NCBI RefSeq assembly: GCF_006715175.1
Contig: NZ_VFMQ01000001.1
Coordinates: 1,054,001 to 1,118,000 of the forward strand
Length of the DNA stretch: 64,000 nt
Direction of reading: 5' to 3'
From: Curtobacterium citreum
GTDB taxonomy: Bacteria > Actinomycetota > Actinomycetes > Actinomycetales > Microbacteriaceae
Under the pieces are notes generated by a model. It was not told where the DNA came from. It did no database searches and saw only the letters and a program-made list of their open reading frames with translations. A program made the position numbers and the translations under genes. Shown here piece by piece: positions 1 through 10,405 of this stretch. Each line of letters starts with the position of its first letter. The stretch's first letter is position 1.

Positions 1-380
1 GCGGCGTCGGCGGCGGGCTCGGCGGTCGCCTTGGCTGCGGCTGCGGCTGCGGCTGCGGCTGCGGCGGTGGCAGCTGCTGCTCCGGCGGCCGCTTCGGCGG
101 TCGCGAGGAGGGCGTCGGCGATCCCGAGCCCGCGGTGGTCCCGGTGGACGACGAGCCGGGTGACCAGCGGGGCCGCGTCCGGGTCGGGAGCGGCCAGCCC
201 GACGTGCCCCACCACGCTGCCGGACGACCACGCTGTCCAGGCGGCGAGGTGCCCGGGCGGCGTCAGCCACGACGCGGGGTCGTCGGGCCAGCGCGCCGGG
301 TAGCCGTCCTCGTCGTGCGTGCGCCGGAGCACCTCGACCAGGTGCTCCAGGTCGTCGTTGCGGCGCGGTCGGATGTGCAC
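1..380 (-). CDS. GNAT family N-acetyltransferase, C-terminal end outside the window
   Basis: About 126 residues are visible. They read as a GNAT fold: an N-terminal beta strand (HIRPRRNDDLEHLVEVLR), a central strand around residues 52-60, and the acetyl-CoA binding loop RDHRGLGIADALL near residues 80-92. GNAT enzymes transfer an acetyl group from acetyl-CoA to an amine; the substrate cannot be told. I chose GTG at 380 because a TAGCGT box ends 7 bases upstream, the pattern of a leaderless start; an in-frame GTG at 425 would run into the neighbouring gene. After the CoA loop the protein has an almost pure alanine stretch encoded by a hexanucleotide repeat, unusual inside a GNAT domain. The gene faces the same way as the acetyltransferase upstream of it. 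Confidence 0.75.
   Translation of the reverse strand, partial: MHIRPRRNDDLEHLVEVLRRTHDEDGYPARWPDDPASWLTPPGHLAAWTAWSSGSVVGHVGLAAPDPDAAPLVTRLVVHRDHRGLGIADALLATAEAAAGAAAATAAAAAAAAAAAKATAEPAADA
33..62. repeat. Hexanucleotide GGCTGC tandem repeat inside the acetyltransferase gene
   Basis: Five exact copies of GGCTGC are followed by decayed copies to about 80. On the minus strand they encode alternating GCC and GCA alanine codons. A six-base unit keeps frame whatever the copy number, so length variation would change the polyalanine linker without disrupting the gene. Confidence 0.85.
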
Positions 381-387
381 GACCGCG

Positions 388-393
388 ACGCTA
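388..393 (-). promoter_or_regulatory. Leaderless -10 box of the partial acetyltransferase
   Basis: TAGCGT on the minus strand, 7 bases before the GTG at 380. It fits the TANNNT box repeated before many genes here. Confidence 0.5.
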
Positions 394-421
394 CCGCGGC
401 CGCGACGTCTCCGGGCGGGGA

Positions 422-910
422 TCACACCAGGTCGAGCACCATGTGCACGTCGGCGCGGGCGTAGGGGCTCGGGGCGATCTCGTCGTGTTCGAGGTGCCGG
501 AAGCCGAACGCCTCGTACAGGTGCACCGCGTTCGCCAGGCTGCTGGCGCTCTCGAGTGCCACGCGCTGGGAACCCAGTGCCCGCGCGCGGTCCAGGGCTG
601 TGGCGATGAGCTTCCGGCCGGTGCCGTGCCCCTGGTGCTCGGGCGACACCGCCATCTTGACGAGCTCGTACACGCGCTCGCCGACGGGCATCAGGCCGAC
701 GCAGCCGATCACCTCGTCGTCCAGGCGGGCGACGAACACCGCACCGCCGGGTTCGACGATGCGGCCGACCGGGTCGCCGAGGATCGCCCGGTCCTCGTCC
801 TCGAGCGTGAAGTACCGCTCGATCCACGCCTCGTTGAGGGTCCGGAACGCGGTGGCGTCGGCGGGGGAGTCGAGTTCGGCGATGGTCAGGGTGGGCGTCG
901 CTTCGGGCAT
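422..910 (-). CDS. GNAT family N-acetyltransferase
   Basis: 162 residues, a full-length single GNAT domain. The acetyl-CoA loop QGHGTGRKLI follows a strand (YELVKMAVSPEH), and the C-terminal part (NAVHLYEAFGFRHLEHDE) has the usual Y-x-x-x-GF motif. The likely role is acetylation of a small molecule or protein amine; the substrate is unknown. I placed the start at ATG 910, where the family pattern begins (MPEATPTLTIAELDS) and a GGATGGAGG stretch lies just upstream; an in-frame ATG at 961 would extend into the regulatory region shared with the lysR gene. It is divergent from that LysR regulator, so LysR control is plausible but inferred. Confidence 0.85.
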   Translation of the reverse strand: MPEATPTLTIAELDSPADATAFRTLNEAWIERYFTLEDEDRAILGDPVGRIVEPGGAVFVARLDDEVIGCVGLMPVGERVYELVKMAVSPEHQGHGTGRKLIATALDRARALGSQRVALESASSLANAVHLYEAFGFRHLEHDEIAPSPYARADVHMVLDLV

Positions 911-930
911 GCCTCCATCCTCGGCGGGCG

Positions 931-980
931 ATGCAGTCACGTCCAATACTCGTTCGTGCACATCGATAACCTGACTGCAT
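931..980. promoter_or_regulatory. Perfect 9-base inverted repeat between acetyltransferase and lysR
   Basis: ATGCAGTCA at 931-939 and TGACTGCAT at 972-980 are exact reverse complements in the 68-base divergent spacer. The second arm overlaps the lysR ATG. Divergent LysR genes commonly bind such symmetrical sites in the shared promoter, so this is a candidate autoregulatory operator. GATAAC at 965-970 may be the lysR -10, giving a leaderless or nearly leaderless mRNA. Confidence 0.45.
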
Positions 981-1857
981 GGATGTCGACCTCCGTCAGC
1001 TGCGCGCCTTCCTGGCCGTCGCGGACGAACTGCACTTCGGTCGGGCAGCGTCCCGACTGCGGCTCGCGCAGCCCGCCCTGTCGCAGCAGATCCGGCGCAC
1101 CGAACGCGACCTCGGTGTCGACCTGTTCGTCCGGACCTCGCGCAGTGTGGCGCTGACGCCGGCGGGTCACGTGCTGCAGGGTCGGGCGAGGTCGCTCCTC
1201 GACCAGGTGGAGCGCGACCTGGACGAGGTCGTCCGGGTCGGTCGGGGTGAGGCCGGTCGGCTCGACGTCGGGTTCGTCGTCTCGGCGCTGCCCCTCGGGC
1301 CGATCGAGCGAGTCCAGGCGTTCCGGCAGCGGTACCCGCTCGTCCGCGTCGAGCTGTCCGAGGGCTACTCGTCGACGCTCCTCGCCCGGATCGTCCGCGG
1401 CGAGCTGGACCTCGCCGTCCTGCGGGATCCCGACCCGACGCCCGCCGTTCGCTTCCGGCCCTTCCGGTCCGAACCCTTCGTGGCCGCGGTCCCGCGCGGA
1501 CACCGGCTCGCGGACCGGAAGGCGATCCGCGGCGCGGAGCTCGTGGACGACCCGTTCGTCTTCTTCCCCGCCGTCGCCGGTTCGGTCGCGACCGAGCGGA
1601 ACCTCGCGCCCGTCGTCGTCGAGGGGCGCCGGCCGCGGGTCGTGCAGGAGGCGACGACCTGGGCGACCGTGCTCCACCTGGTCGGCGCGGGGCTCGGGGT
1701 CACGGTCGCGCCGGAGAGCGCCACGCTCGCCGCGCCGGACACGGTCGTGCTGCTCCCGCTGCGGGACGATCCGCACCGGAGCGAACTGGTGTGGGCCGTC
1801 CGGGCCGACGACGACCGCGAGATCCTCCGCAACTTCATCGCCGCGACGGAGCCCTGA
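979..1857 (+). CDS. LysR family transcriptional regulator
   Basis: 292 residues, the normal size for the family. The winged helix-turn-helix spans residues 1-60 (LRQLRAFLAVADELHFGRAA, then LAQPALSQQIRRTERDLG). A linker helix and a periplasmic-binding-like effector domain follow from about residue 90 (GRLDVGFVVSAL to the end). It is a DNA-binding regulator that normally senses a small metabolite through the C-terminal domain; the ligand is not recognisable. It is divergent from the acetyltransferase gene ending at 422, with an inverted repeat between them, which points to local and autogenous control. ATG at 979 is the only sensible start. Confidence 0.93.
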   Translation: MDVDLRQLRAFLAVADELHFGRAASRLRLAQPALSQQIRRTERDLGVDLFVRTSRSVALTPAGHVLQGRARSLLDQVERDLDEVVRVGRGEAGRLDVGFVVSALPLGPIERVQAFRQRYPLVRVELSEGYSSTLLARIVRGELDLAVLRDPDPTPAVRFRPFRSEPFVAAVPRGHRLADRKAIRGAELVDDPFVFFPAVAGSVATERNLAPVVVEGRRPRVVQEATTWATVLHLVGAGLGVTVAPESATLAAPDTVVLLPLRDDPHRSELVWAVRADDDREILRNFIAATEP

Positions 1858-1923
1858 CCCGCGCGGTGCGCTGCCGAACCCGCACGGCGCCCGATGTCCG
1901 GGGGTCCGGATCGAACCAGGCAC

Positions 1924-1962
1924 CCGACATCGAACCAGCGCGCGGGGCTGGTTCGATGTCGG
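1924..1962. terminator. Hairpin between convergent lysR and lipoprotein gene
   Basis: CCGACATCGAACCAG (1924-1938) and CTGGTTCGATGTCGG (1948-1962) form a perfect 15-base-pair stem with a 9-base loop. There is no T tract. It lies between two converging genes and could end transcription both ways. Looser copies of the GGTTCGA word flank it at 1909-1918 and 1968-1975. Confidence 0.55.
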
Positions 1963-1974
1963 ATCGGTGGTTCG

Positions 1975-2014
1975 ACACCGACCGACACCGACCGACACCG
2001 ACCGTCACCGACCG
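1975..2014. repeat. Four copies of a 10-base repeat
   Basis: ACACCGACCG three times and then TCACCGACCG, end to end. It occupies the rest of the spacer just before the stop codon side of the minus-strand lipoprotein gene. Confidence 0.85.
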
Positions 2015-2041
2015 CACCCGCACGGCGCCGACCACGCGCCG

Positions 2042-3328
2042 TCAGCCCACGCAGACGGACCGGACGCGCAGCGACAGCCCCTCGGCGGTCCCGCGGATGT
2101 CCGCGCTCGCGACGCCGTGCGGTGCCGGGTCGTCGGCGGTCCACTCGTCGAGTCCCATCGCCCGACCGCTCATCGCCAGTCCCGCGGCGGTCCAGGTCGC
2201 CGTGACCCGGTCGAACGGCACCTGCGCGTCCGGGTACCGGCTGTAGACGGGCACGAGGACGGTCGCCACGGCCCGCGTGCCCTGCTCGTTCCCCAGTGCC
2301 TCCCGACCCACCGCGCAGGGCTCGACGGTCGTCGTCACCGTGGCGTCGACCCCGGTCCGCGCCACGGACTCCGCCGCGAGGGACCGCACGGCCTCCGTCT
2401 CGGCGCTGACGTCCGCCGACACCCACGGCAGCGCCGGACCCTCGAGGTCCTGCGGCTCGGCGGAGCCGAGGGGGAGTCCGAGCAGACCCACGATCGTCGC
2501 ACCGGTGCCGTCCGGCCCCGTCAGCGAGAACGCGGTGCGCGGGGTCACGCCGTCCTGGGCCGCCTCGTCCCGGGTGCCGGCGAGCACCGTCGCGGTACCG
2601 CGCGGATCCGGGACGGCCGCGCGCAGGAAGGGGCGAGCGGGTCCACCGCGGTCGGTCCGGTCGTAGCGGGTCCCGACCTCCGACCGGACGTCGCGGGCTC
2701 CGGCCTGGTCGAGCGCTGCGAGCAGGGCGGCTCCGGGGTGCAGCGCGTCGACCTCGACCGAGGAGTCGCCCGCCACCACCGTCACGGTGCGGTCCCCGGC
2801 GTCGGTCCGGACCCGGCGGACGGTCTCCGTCCACGAGGGCAGGGCGTGCGCCTCGACCCGGGTGCCGTACCGGTCCGCGTCGACGGTCCGGACGAACGAC
2901 TCGGCGCGGAGCCGTGCCGCCGTGTCGACCAAGCCCGGGTCGACCGGGTCGACGACGACCGCGGCGCGACCGTCACCGGCGGGGACGGTGAGCCCGACGA
3001 CGAGCGTCGTGCCGGGCACGGGTGACGGCCCCCGGTCCGACACCACGCCGCGCACGGCAGCGGCCACGTCGAGGTCGCTGGTCCGGGCACGCACGTCGAC
3101 ACGGGCGAGCCAGTGCGTCGGGTCGTCCTTCGCGTCGACCTGGTCGACGTCGCCCTCAGCCAGGGCGACGCCGGGCAGCGCACGGAGGTCGTCGAGCAGT
3201 GCGGCGAGCGCGTCCTCGGACCCCTTCGGCGACGGCGTCTCGAGGAACCCCCGGGTGCATCCGCCGAGCAGCAGCACCGTCACCAGGGCGAGCAGGGTGG
3301 CGAGGACGGTCGGCCGGATGGTGGTCAC
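2042..3328 (-). CDS. Predicted lipoprotein of unknown function
   Basis: 428 residues. The first 24 residues are a lipoprotein signal peptide: a short charged start, a hydrophobic run (ATLLALVTVLLL) and the lipobox LLGGC with the modified cysteine at residue 24. The mature protein would be tethered to the outer face of the membrane. The body is a series of hydrophilic beta-rich segments with no motif I recognise; two cysteines remain (PCAVG near 339 and VCVG at the C-terminus). The GTG at 3328 is supported by a TAGGGT box 6 bases upstream. It stands alone and converges on lysR. The function is not known. Confidence 0.8.
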   Translation of the reverse strand: MTTIRPTVLATLLALVTVLLLGGCTRGFLETPSPKGSEDALAALLDDLRALPGVALAEGDVDQVDAKDDPTHWLARVDVRARTSDLDVAAAVRGVVSDRGPSPVPGTTLVVGLTVPAGDGRAAVVVDPVDPGLVDTAARLRAESFVRTVDADRYGTRVEAHALPSWTETVRRVRTDAGDRTVTVVAGDSSVEVDALHPGAALLAALDQAGARDVRSEVGTRYDRTDRGGPARPFLRAAVPDPRGTATVLAGTRDEAAQDGVTPRTAFSLTGPDGTGATIVGLLGLPLGSAEPQDLEGPALPWVSADVSAETEAVRSLAAESVARTGVDATVTTTVEPCAVGREALGNEQGTRAVATVLVPVYSRYPDAQVPFDRVTATWTAAGLAMSGRAMGLDEWTADDPAPHGVASADIRGTAEGLSLRVRSVCVG

Positions 3329-3334
3329 GGGCCG

Positions 3335-3340
3335 ACCCTA
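3335..3340 (-). promoter_or_regulatory. Leaderless -10 box of the lipoprotein gene
   Basis: TAGGGT on the minus strand, 6 bases before the GTG at 3328. Confidence 0.5.
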
Positions 3341-3402
3341 GGAACAGCGCGCGGCCGCCAGCGGATCGTCGCCCCGCACTGTGCCCGGGGACACAGAGTC
3401 GG

Positions 3403-3657
3403 TCAGCCCGGTGGCAGCACCGCCGCCCGCTGGTCGCCGAGCTCGTCCTCCCGCCAGGGCCGGGCACCACGGAGCGTGAGCCCGAGCTGCACGAGCACGA
3501 ACCCCACGTGCGGTTCGACGTCCGGGTCCCAGGCGCCCTCGACCCCGAGGCCGAACGCCCCGAGCTCGTCGTCGGCCTCGTCGCGCAGGCTCAGGCGCCA
3601 GCGGCCGTCACCGAGCTCCTCGACGACGGCCCAGCGAGCGGTGTCGAAGCGGCTCAC
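3403..3657 (-). CDS. Small hypothetical protein coupled to the FBP-domain gene
   Basis: 84 residues, starting at a GTG that overlaps the TGA of the upstream FBP gene (GTGA, 4 bases shared), so it is probably translated by coupling. The sequence is acidic and compact (SRFDTARWAVVEELGDGRWR, then two WxxD-type segments) with no signal peptide or membrane helix. It contains alternating strands and conserved-looking tryptophans but I recognise no family. A longer reading frame in the same phase overlaps the FBP gene and is less likely to be the real start. Its tight coupling suggests a joint role with the FBP protein. Confidence 0.6.
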   Translation of the reverse strand: MSRFDTARWAVVEELGDGRWRLSLRDEADDELGAFGLGVEGAWDPDVEPHVGFVLVQLGLTLRGARPWREDELGDQRAAVLPPG

Positions 3658-4136
3658 GCGGTCTTCGCGACGTCCTCGGTGAAGTTCCGCACGCGCTGCT
3701 GCAGCGCTTCGCCGCGCATGGCGATCGTCGCCGGCGGGTTGAGGTGCGGCGGCGCGGTGCGGATGAGCATCGAGCACCCGAGGTCCTCGCAGATGTACGA
3801 CCCGATGGTGTTCCCGTTGCGGCCGGACTCGCCGGCGCGCGCCGCGGAGAACAGGCGGACCTGGGTCGCGGGCTGCGGGGAGTGGCAGAACGAGCACATG
3901 GCCGCGATGCCGGGTCGAAGGGAGCCGCCGGCGGAGCGCACGACGATCCCGACGGGGCGGTCGTCGATCCAGGACACGATGTACCCCCGGCGCGCGGCCT
4001 GCGGGTCGCGCCAGCCGAGGAACTCGCGGTCGTCCCAGAGCATCTCGTGCAGCCCCGGGATCGGGAGCTGCTCGAGCTCGTCCGGGGTGGCGTTGACGAA
4101 CGACGAACGGATGTCTGCTTCGGTCAGTGGCTTCAC
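3654..4136 (-). CDS. FBP domain protein (EF-G-binding type treble-clef zinc finger)
   Basis: 160 residues. The N-terminal helices begin MKPLTEADIRSSFVNATPDE. A C-terminal four-cysteine zinc finger follows (CSFCHS, then YICEDLGCS about 45 residues later), the layout of the FBP family related to FusB-type proteins that bind elongation factor G and rescue stalled ribosomes. That role is inferred from the family. I prefer GTG 4136, since family members start with M-K/Q-PLTE; an in-frame GTG at 4148 is also possible. TAGGGT lies 10 bases upstream of 4136. A small ORF follows with a 4-base overlap. Confidence 0.8.
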   Translation of the reverse strand: MKPLTEADIRSSFVNATPDELEQLPIPGLHEMLWDDREFLGWRDPQAARRGYIVSWIDDRPVGIVVRSAGGSLRPGIAAMCSFCHSPQPATQVRLFSAARAGESGRNGNTIGSYICEDLGCSMLIRTAPPHLNPPATIAMRGEALQQRVRNFTEDVAKTA

Positions 4137-4175
4137 GGTGCTTGTCACCCTATGCCTCGCCCCCGACAGACGCCG

Positions 4176-4913
4176 TCACCCCAGCCTGGAGGCACGGATC
4201 GCTCCGAGCGCGCTCGTCCCGTCCGCCACGAGCACCGCCCGGCGCAGCGCGTCGCGTCCGACGCGACGTGCCGCCGCGTCGTCCGCCGCGAACTCGACGA
4301 GGACGCGCGTCGAGCGCGCCATGGCGCGCGCCCCGGGCACCCACGGGACCGCACGCTCGATCGACTCGGCGACCGCGACCGCCCACGCGTGGTGCTGGGT
4401 CAGGTGGGCGCGTTCGTGGGCGACCACCGCCTCCAGTTCGTCCGTCCGCAGCAGGTCCGCGAGCCCGGTGCTCACCAGCACCCCGCCGGACCTGCCGGGG
4501 ACCGCGCACGCCAGTGCGTGGTCCGCCTCGACCAGCGCGACGCGCGTGCCGACGATCTCGCGCTGCGGTGCCGCGCCGGACCGTATGGCGTCGCGGACGG
4601 CCTCGTGCTCCGCCCCGGGACGGACCCGCACCGCGACGACGAACGCGAGCACGCCGAGCAGGGCGACCCCGAGGTTCAGGCCGTGCGTGGGGGAGTCGCC
4701 GAGGCGCAGCGGATCGGTGAGCGGGCGGTCGGTCAGGACGACGAGGGCGATGCCGACCACGAAGCCGACCACGCCGAGCAGGACGGCGACCGACCACGAG
4801 ACCAGGGCGGTCCGGGGGTGGTCGATGGTCCAGGCCGAGCGGGTCAGGACCCGCGGCGCGACGACCACCACGACGAGCGCGAGGGCGATGAGGGCGACTC
4901 CGGCGACGACCAC
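4176..4913 (-). CDS. M56 family (BlaR1-like) membrane metallopeptidase
   Basis: 245 residues with three hydrophobic segments at about 1-20, 38-62 and 78-95, then a cytosolic peptidase part with the zinc motif HERAH (in VVAHERAHLTQHH) and a downstream acidic helix (EFAADDAAAR). M56 proteases paired with BlaI repressors sense a signal and cleave the repressor. This one is short and has no C-terminal penicillin-binding sensor domain, so it is the reduced actinobacterial type, and beta-lactam sensing is not implied. It starts 13 bases after the blaI-like stop, forming a two-gene operon. Confidence 0.85.
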   Translation of the reverse strand: MVVAGVALIALALVVVVVAPRVLTRSAWTIDHPRTALVSWSVAVLLGVVGFVVGIALVVLTDRPLTDPLRLGDSPTHGLNLGVALLGVLAFVVAVRVRPGAEHEAVRDAIRSGAAPQREIVGTRVALVEADHALACAVPGRSGGVLVSTGLADLLRTDELEAVVAHERAHLTQHHAWAVAVAESIERAVPWVPGARAMARSTRVLVEFAADDAAARRVGRDALRRAVLVADGTSALGAIRASRLG

Positions 4914-4926
4914 GGGCGGCTCGGGA

Positions 4927-5325
4927 TCAGGAGCGGGCTCGGGCGTCGAGGGCGCGGCGGAGGACGTCGAGGTCGTCCGAGGCGAGCGAGCCTGTGAACT
5001 GCAGCAGGGCGGCCTCGCGGTCGGAGGCGGCGGCGAGCGCGTTCGACATCAGCGAGGCGGTCTGCTGCTCGCGGCTGTGCGCGGCGCGGAAGGTCAGGGG
5101 CGCGTCGTCGTGCTCCTGTCGGTCCACCTGGCCCTTGCGGCCGAGCCGGTCGAGCACGGTGAGGACCGTGGTCAGCGCGGGGCGCGGCTCGGGGAACGCG
5201 TCGAGGACCTGGCGGGCGGTGAGCCCGGCGTCCGCGTCGGCGGCCCTGTCGTCGTCAGCGGCCCACAGCGCCTCGAGCACCGCCTGTTCGAGCTGCCCGC
5301 GGGGGCGCGATCGCTGTCCTGCCAC
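4927..5325 (-). CDS. BlaI/MecI/CopY family transcriptional repressor
   Basis: 132 residues. The winged helix-turn-helix lies at residues 10-85 (LEQAVLEALWAA, LTARQVLDAF, PALTTVLTVLDRLGRKG, then the wing VDRQEHDDAPLTFRAA) and a C-terminal dimerisation helix follows. It probably represses its own operon and is released when the M56 protease encoded next to it cuts it. The start is GTG 5325: a TAGAAT box ends 6 bases before it, so the mRNA is likely leaderless and the repressor could cover its own start region. The gene is divergent from the glycine riboswitch and gcv operon. Confidence 0.88.
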   Translation of the reverse strand: MAGQRSRPRGQLEQAVLEALWAADDDRAADADAGLTARQVLDAFPEPRPALTTVLTVLDRLGRKGQVDRQEHDDAPLTFRAAHSREQQTASLMSNALAAASDREAALLQFTGSLASDDLDVLRRALDARARS

Positions 5326-5331
5326 CGGTGC

Positions 5332-5337
5332 ATTCTA
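5332..5337 (-). promoter_or_regulatory. Leaderless -10 box of the blaI-like gene
   Basis: TAGAAT on the minus strand, 6 bases before the GTG at 5325; one of the best matches to TANNNT in the window. Confidence 0.6.
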
Positions 5338-5428
5338 CGAGACGTCGAAGCCCCGGCTGCGACACATGCCGGAAACGCGGTGTCGGTACACTCGGCACCG
5401 GACAACTGAACACCGGCCGCTCATCCGT

Positions 5429-5638
5429 CGCGGGAGACGTCGTGCGGTGCCCACGGGCACGCGCGACACCGAAGGAGCAATCCCCCCCGCCAATCTCTCA
5501 GGTCCCACACCGCAGCGGACAGGCCACTCTGAAAAGCAGACGACGTGCCCCCGCCGGGTGGTCCGCCGTCTCGCCCACGGTGAAAGCCGCCGGACCTCAC
5601 GGGCCGCGGTGAAACTCTCAGGCCCATGACAGAGGGGG
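5429..5638 (+). ncRNA. Tandem glycine riboswitch controlling gcvTHP
   Basis: The region before gcvT has the glycine aptamer consensus twice. Aptamer 1 (about 5429-5535) has CGGGAGA, ACCGAAGGAGCAA, CCCGCCAATCTCTCAGG and GGACAGG. Aptamer 2 (about 5536-5638) has ACGGTGAAAGCC, GGTGAAACTCTCAGGCCC and ATGACAGAGGGGGA. In this class two aptamers bind glycine and turn on the glycine cleavage operon when glycine is plentiful. The next gene being gcvT agrees. About 50 bases separate aptamer 2 from the start codon, including an expression-platform candidate around 5640-5675 (CCGACGATGGCCGTCGGG can fold). Confidence 0.95.
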
Positions 5639-5677
5639 AGTTCCGCCCGACGATGGCCGTCGGGTCCTGCCGATGCC

Positions 5678-5683
5678 AGGAGA
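5678..5683 (+). promoter_or_regulatory. Shine-Dalgarno site of gcvT
   Basis: AGGAGA, 8 bases before ATG 5692. It fixes the gcvT start against an in-frame upstream ATG at 5626, which lies inside the second aptamer. Confidence 0.7.
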
Positions 5684-5691
5684 ACTCCCTC

Positions 5692-6795
5692 ATGCGTTCC
5701 TCGCCACTCGAGTCCGCCCACGAAGCCGCGGGCGCCTCCTTCACCGACTTCGCCGGGTACCGGATGCCCGTGCGCTACTCCTCCGACCTCGCCGAGCACC
5801 ACGCCGTCCGCACGGCCGCGGGGGTCTTCGACCTCTCGCACATGGCCGAGGTCGGGGTCACCGGTCCGCAGGCGGTGGCCTTCCTCGACCACGCGCTCGC
5901 CGGCTCCTTCGGCGCGATGCCCGTCGGCCGGGCGAAGTACTCGCTCCTGCTCGCCGAGGACGGCGGCATCCTCGACGACCTCGTCGTCTACCGCACCGGC
6001 GAGGACGTGTTCCTCGTCGTCGCGAACGCCGCGAACCGATCCGTCGCCGTGGACGCGCTGACCGCCCGCGCCGCCGGGTTCGACGTCGCGGTCTCCGACG
6101 ACTCGGACAGCACCGCGCTCGTCGCGATCCAGGGGCCCGCCGCCGCCGGGACGCTCGACGCGCTCGTCGTCGCCGACCGCCTGCAGCCGGAGACGCCGCT
6201 CGACGAGCTCCGGTACTACCGGGTGCTCCACGCGCTGTTCGACGGCGCCGAGGTCCTCGTCGCCCGCACGGGCTACACGGGCGAGGACGGCTTCGAGATC
6301 TACAGCGACACCGACGTCGCGACGGCGATCTGGGACGCACTCCTGGACGCCGGCGCCGACCGCGGTGTCGTCCCGGCGGGGCTCGCCGCGCGCGACACGC
6401 TCCGGCTCGAGGCCGGCATGCCGCTGTACGGGCACGAGCTCGACACCACCGTGCGTCCCGCCCAGGCCGGACTCGGCCGGGTCGTCGCGACCTCGGGCTC
6501 GTTCGTCGGGGACGCCGGTGTGCAGCCCGCCGACGACGCCCGGGTGCTCGTCGGACTCGTGACCGAGGGTCGTCGCGCTCCCCGCGCCGGCTACGACGTG
6601 CTGCACGACGGCACCGTCGTCGGGACCGTCACCTCCGGGGCGCTCTCCCCGACGCTCGGGCACCCGGTCGCGATGGCCTTCGTCGACCCGGCCCTCACCA
6701 CCGAGGGCACCGTCCTCCACATCGACGTCCGCGGGACCGCCGTCCCCAGCACCGTCACCCCGTTCCCCTTCTACCGCCGCACTCCGAGAGGCTGA
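5692..6795 (+). CDS. gcvT: Glycine cleavage system T protein, aminomethyltransferase
   Basis: 367 residues, normal length. It moves the methylene carbon of glycine from the lipoyl arm of GcvH to tetrahydrofolate and releases ammonia. Visible family features are the N-terminal [33 protein letters not shown], and the folate-binding signature [12 protein letters not shown] near residues 190-200; the C-terminal barrel ends at [10 protein letters not shown]. The start at ATG 5692 is set by AGGAGA. It is the first gene of gcvT-gcvH-gcvP under a tandem glycine riboswitch; gcvH follows after 4 bases. Confidence 0.97.
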   Translation: MRSSPLESAHEAAGASFTDFAGYRMPVRYSSDLAEHHAVRTAAGVFDLSHMAEVGVTGPQAVAFLDHALAGSFGAMPVGRAKYSLLLAEDGGILDDLVVYRTGEDVFLVVANAANRSVAVDALTARAAGFDVAVSDDSDSTALVAIQGPAAAGTLDALVVADRLQPETPLDELRYYRVLHALFDGAEVLVARTGYTGEDGFEIYSDTDVATAIWDALLDAGADRGVVPAGLAARDTLRLEAGMPLYGHELDTTVRPAQAGLGRVVATSGSFVGDAGVQPADDARVLVGLVTEGRRAPRAGYDVLHDGTVVGTVTSGALSPTLGHPVAMAFVDPALTTEGTVLHIDVRGTAVPSTVTPFPFYRRTPRG

Positions 6796-6799
6796 GCCC

Positions 6800-7173
6800 G
6801 TGACCGACCAGACCGCACTCCAGTACACCGCCGACCACGAGTGGATCCTCGTCGAGGGCGACACCGTCACCGTGGGCATCACCGACCACGCCGCCGAGCA
6901 GCTCGGGGACGTCGTCTACGTCGAGCTCCCCGCCGTGGGCACCACCACGACCGCGGGTCAGCAGATCGGCGAGATCGAGTCCACCAAGAGCGTCGGCGAG
7001 CTCTTCGCGCCGATCGAGGGGCAGGTCATCGCGGTGAACGACGCCGTCGTCGACGCCCCCGACACCGTGAACCAGGACCCCTTCGGCGCGGGCTGGCTCG
7101 TCAAGCTCAAGGTCGACGGGACCTCCTTCCCCGAGGACCTCATGGACCACGACGCGTACCGGGCCTCCATCGC

Positions 7174-7177
<4 letters not shown>
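6800..7177 (+). CDS. gcvH: Glycine cleavage system H protein, lipoyl carrier
   Basis: 125 residues. It carries the aminomethyl group between the P and T proteins on a lipoylated lysine. The lipoylation site is the lysine in [11 protein letters not shown] near residue 63, and the family start [10 protein letters not shown] is present. The start is GTG 6800, four bases after the gcvT stop. Its TGA overlaps the gcvP ATG (ATGA), so the P protein is translationally coupled. No lipoyl synthase or ligase gene lies in the window. Confidence 0.97.
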
Positions 7178-10098
<2,921 letters not shown>

Positions 10099-10130
10099 CC
10101 GTTCCCCCGATCCAGCAGAGCAGGTAGCGT

Positions 10131-10161
10131 GTGCCCCGTCCGGTCCGTCCGGGCGGGGCAC
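10131..10161 (+). terminator. Hairpin after gcvP
   Basis: GTGCCCCG (10131-10138) pairs with CGGGGCAC (10154-10161) around a 15-base loop that can pair further (CCGG/CCGG). No T tract follows. Confidence 0.5.
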
Positions 10162-10253
10162 GCGTGCGTCCGGGTCCGTCCCGGCGGCCGGAAAGGTCGG
10201 AGCGCTCCACGTCCCGCGGCGTCGCGGTTCGCTTGCACACCGCTGTGCGCTCG

Positions 10254-10271
10254 TGCAACAACTTCGTTGCA
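10254..10271. promoter_or_regulatory. Candidate operator TGCAAC-N6-GTTGCA
   Basis: A perfect 6-base inverted repeat with a 6-base spacer, surrounded by more half sites (GCACACCGCTGTGC at 10234-10247, AGAAGCAACA just after it, CTTGCATCC and CTCGCAACG near 10313-10331). It lies about 130 bases upstream of the candidate promoter. A related TGCAAC word occurs before the second transporter at 21400. The regulator is unknown. Confidence 0.35.
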
Positions 10272-10375
10272 GAAGCAACAATCCGGCATCGGGTTCGCGC
10301 GAGCGCGCGAAACTTGCATCCTCTCGCAACGATCCTGCGACTTGGTTTCCGATTTGTAACCGATCTCCGCAGGGT

Positions 10376-10405
10376 TTGGTCGGTGGTCTCGGCACTGCCT
10401 ACAGT
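10376..10405 (+). promoter_or_regulatory. Candidate promoter of the first peptide-binding protein gene
   Basis: TTGGTC (10376-10381) and TACAGT (10400-10405) are separated by 18 bases, leaving about a 55-base leader that ends in AGGAGGAA before the TTG start. Confidence 0.4.

Noticed and set aside
5335-6882. Minus-strand frame over the riboswitch and gcvT
   Set aside because: Shadow of gcvT; the riboswitch consensus and gcvT motifs explain the region.
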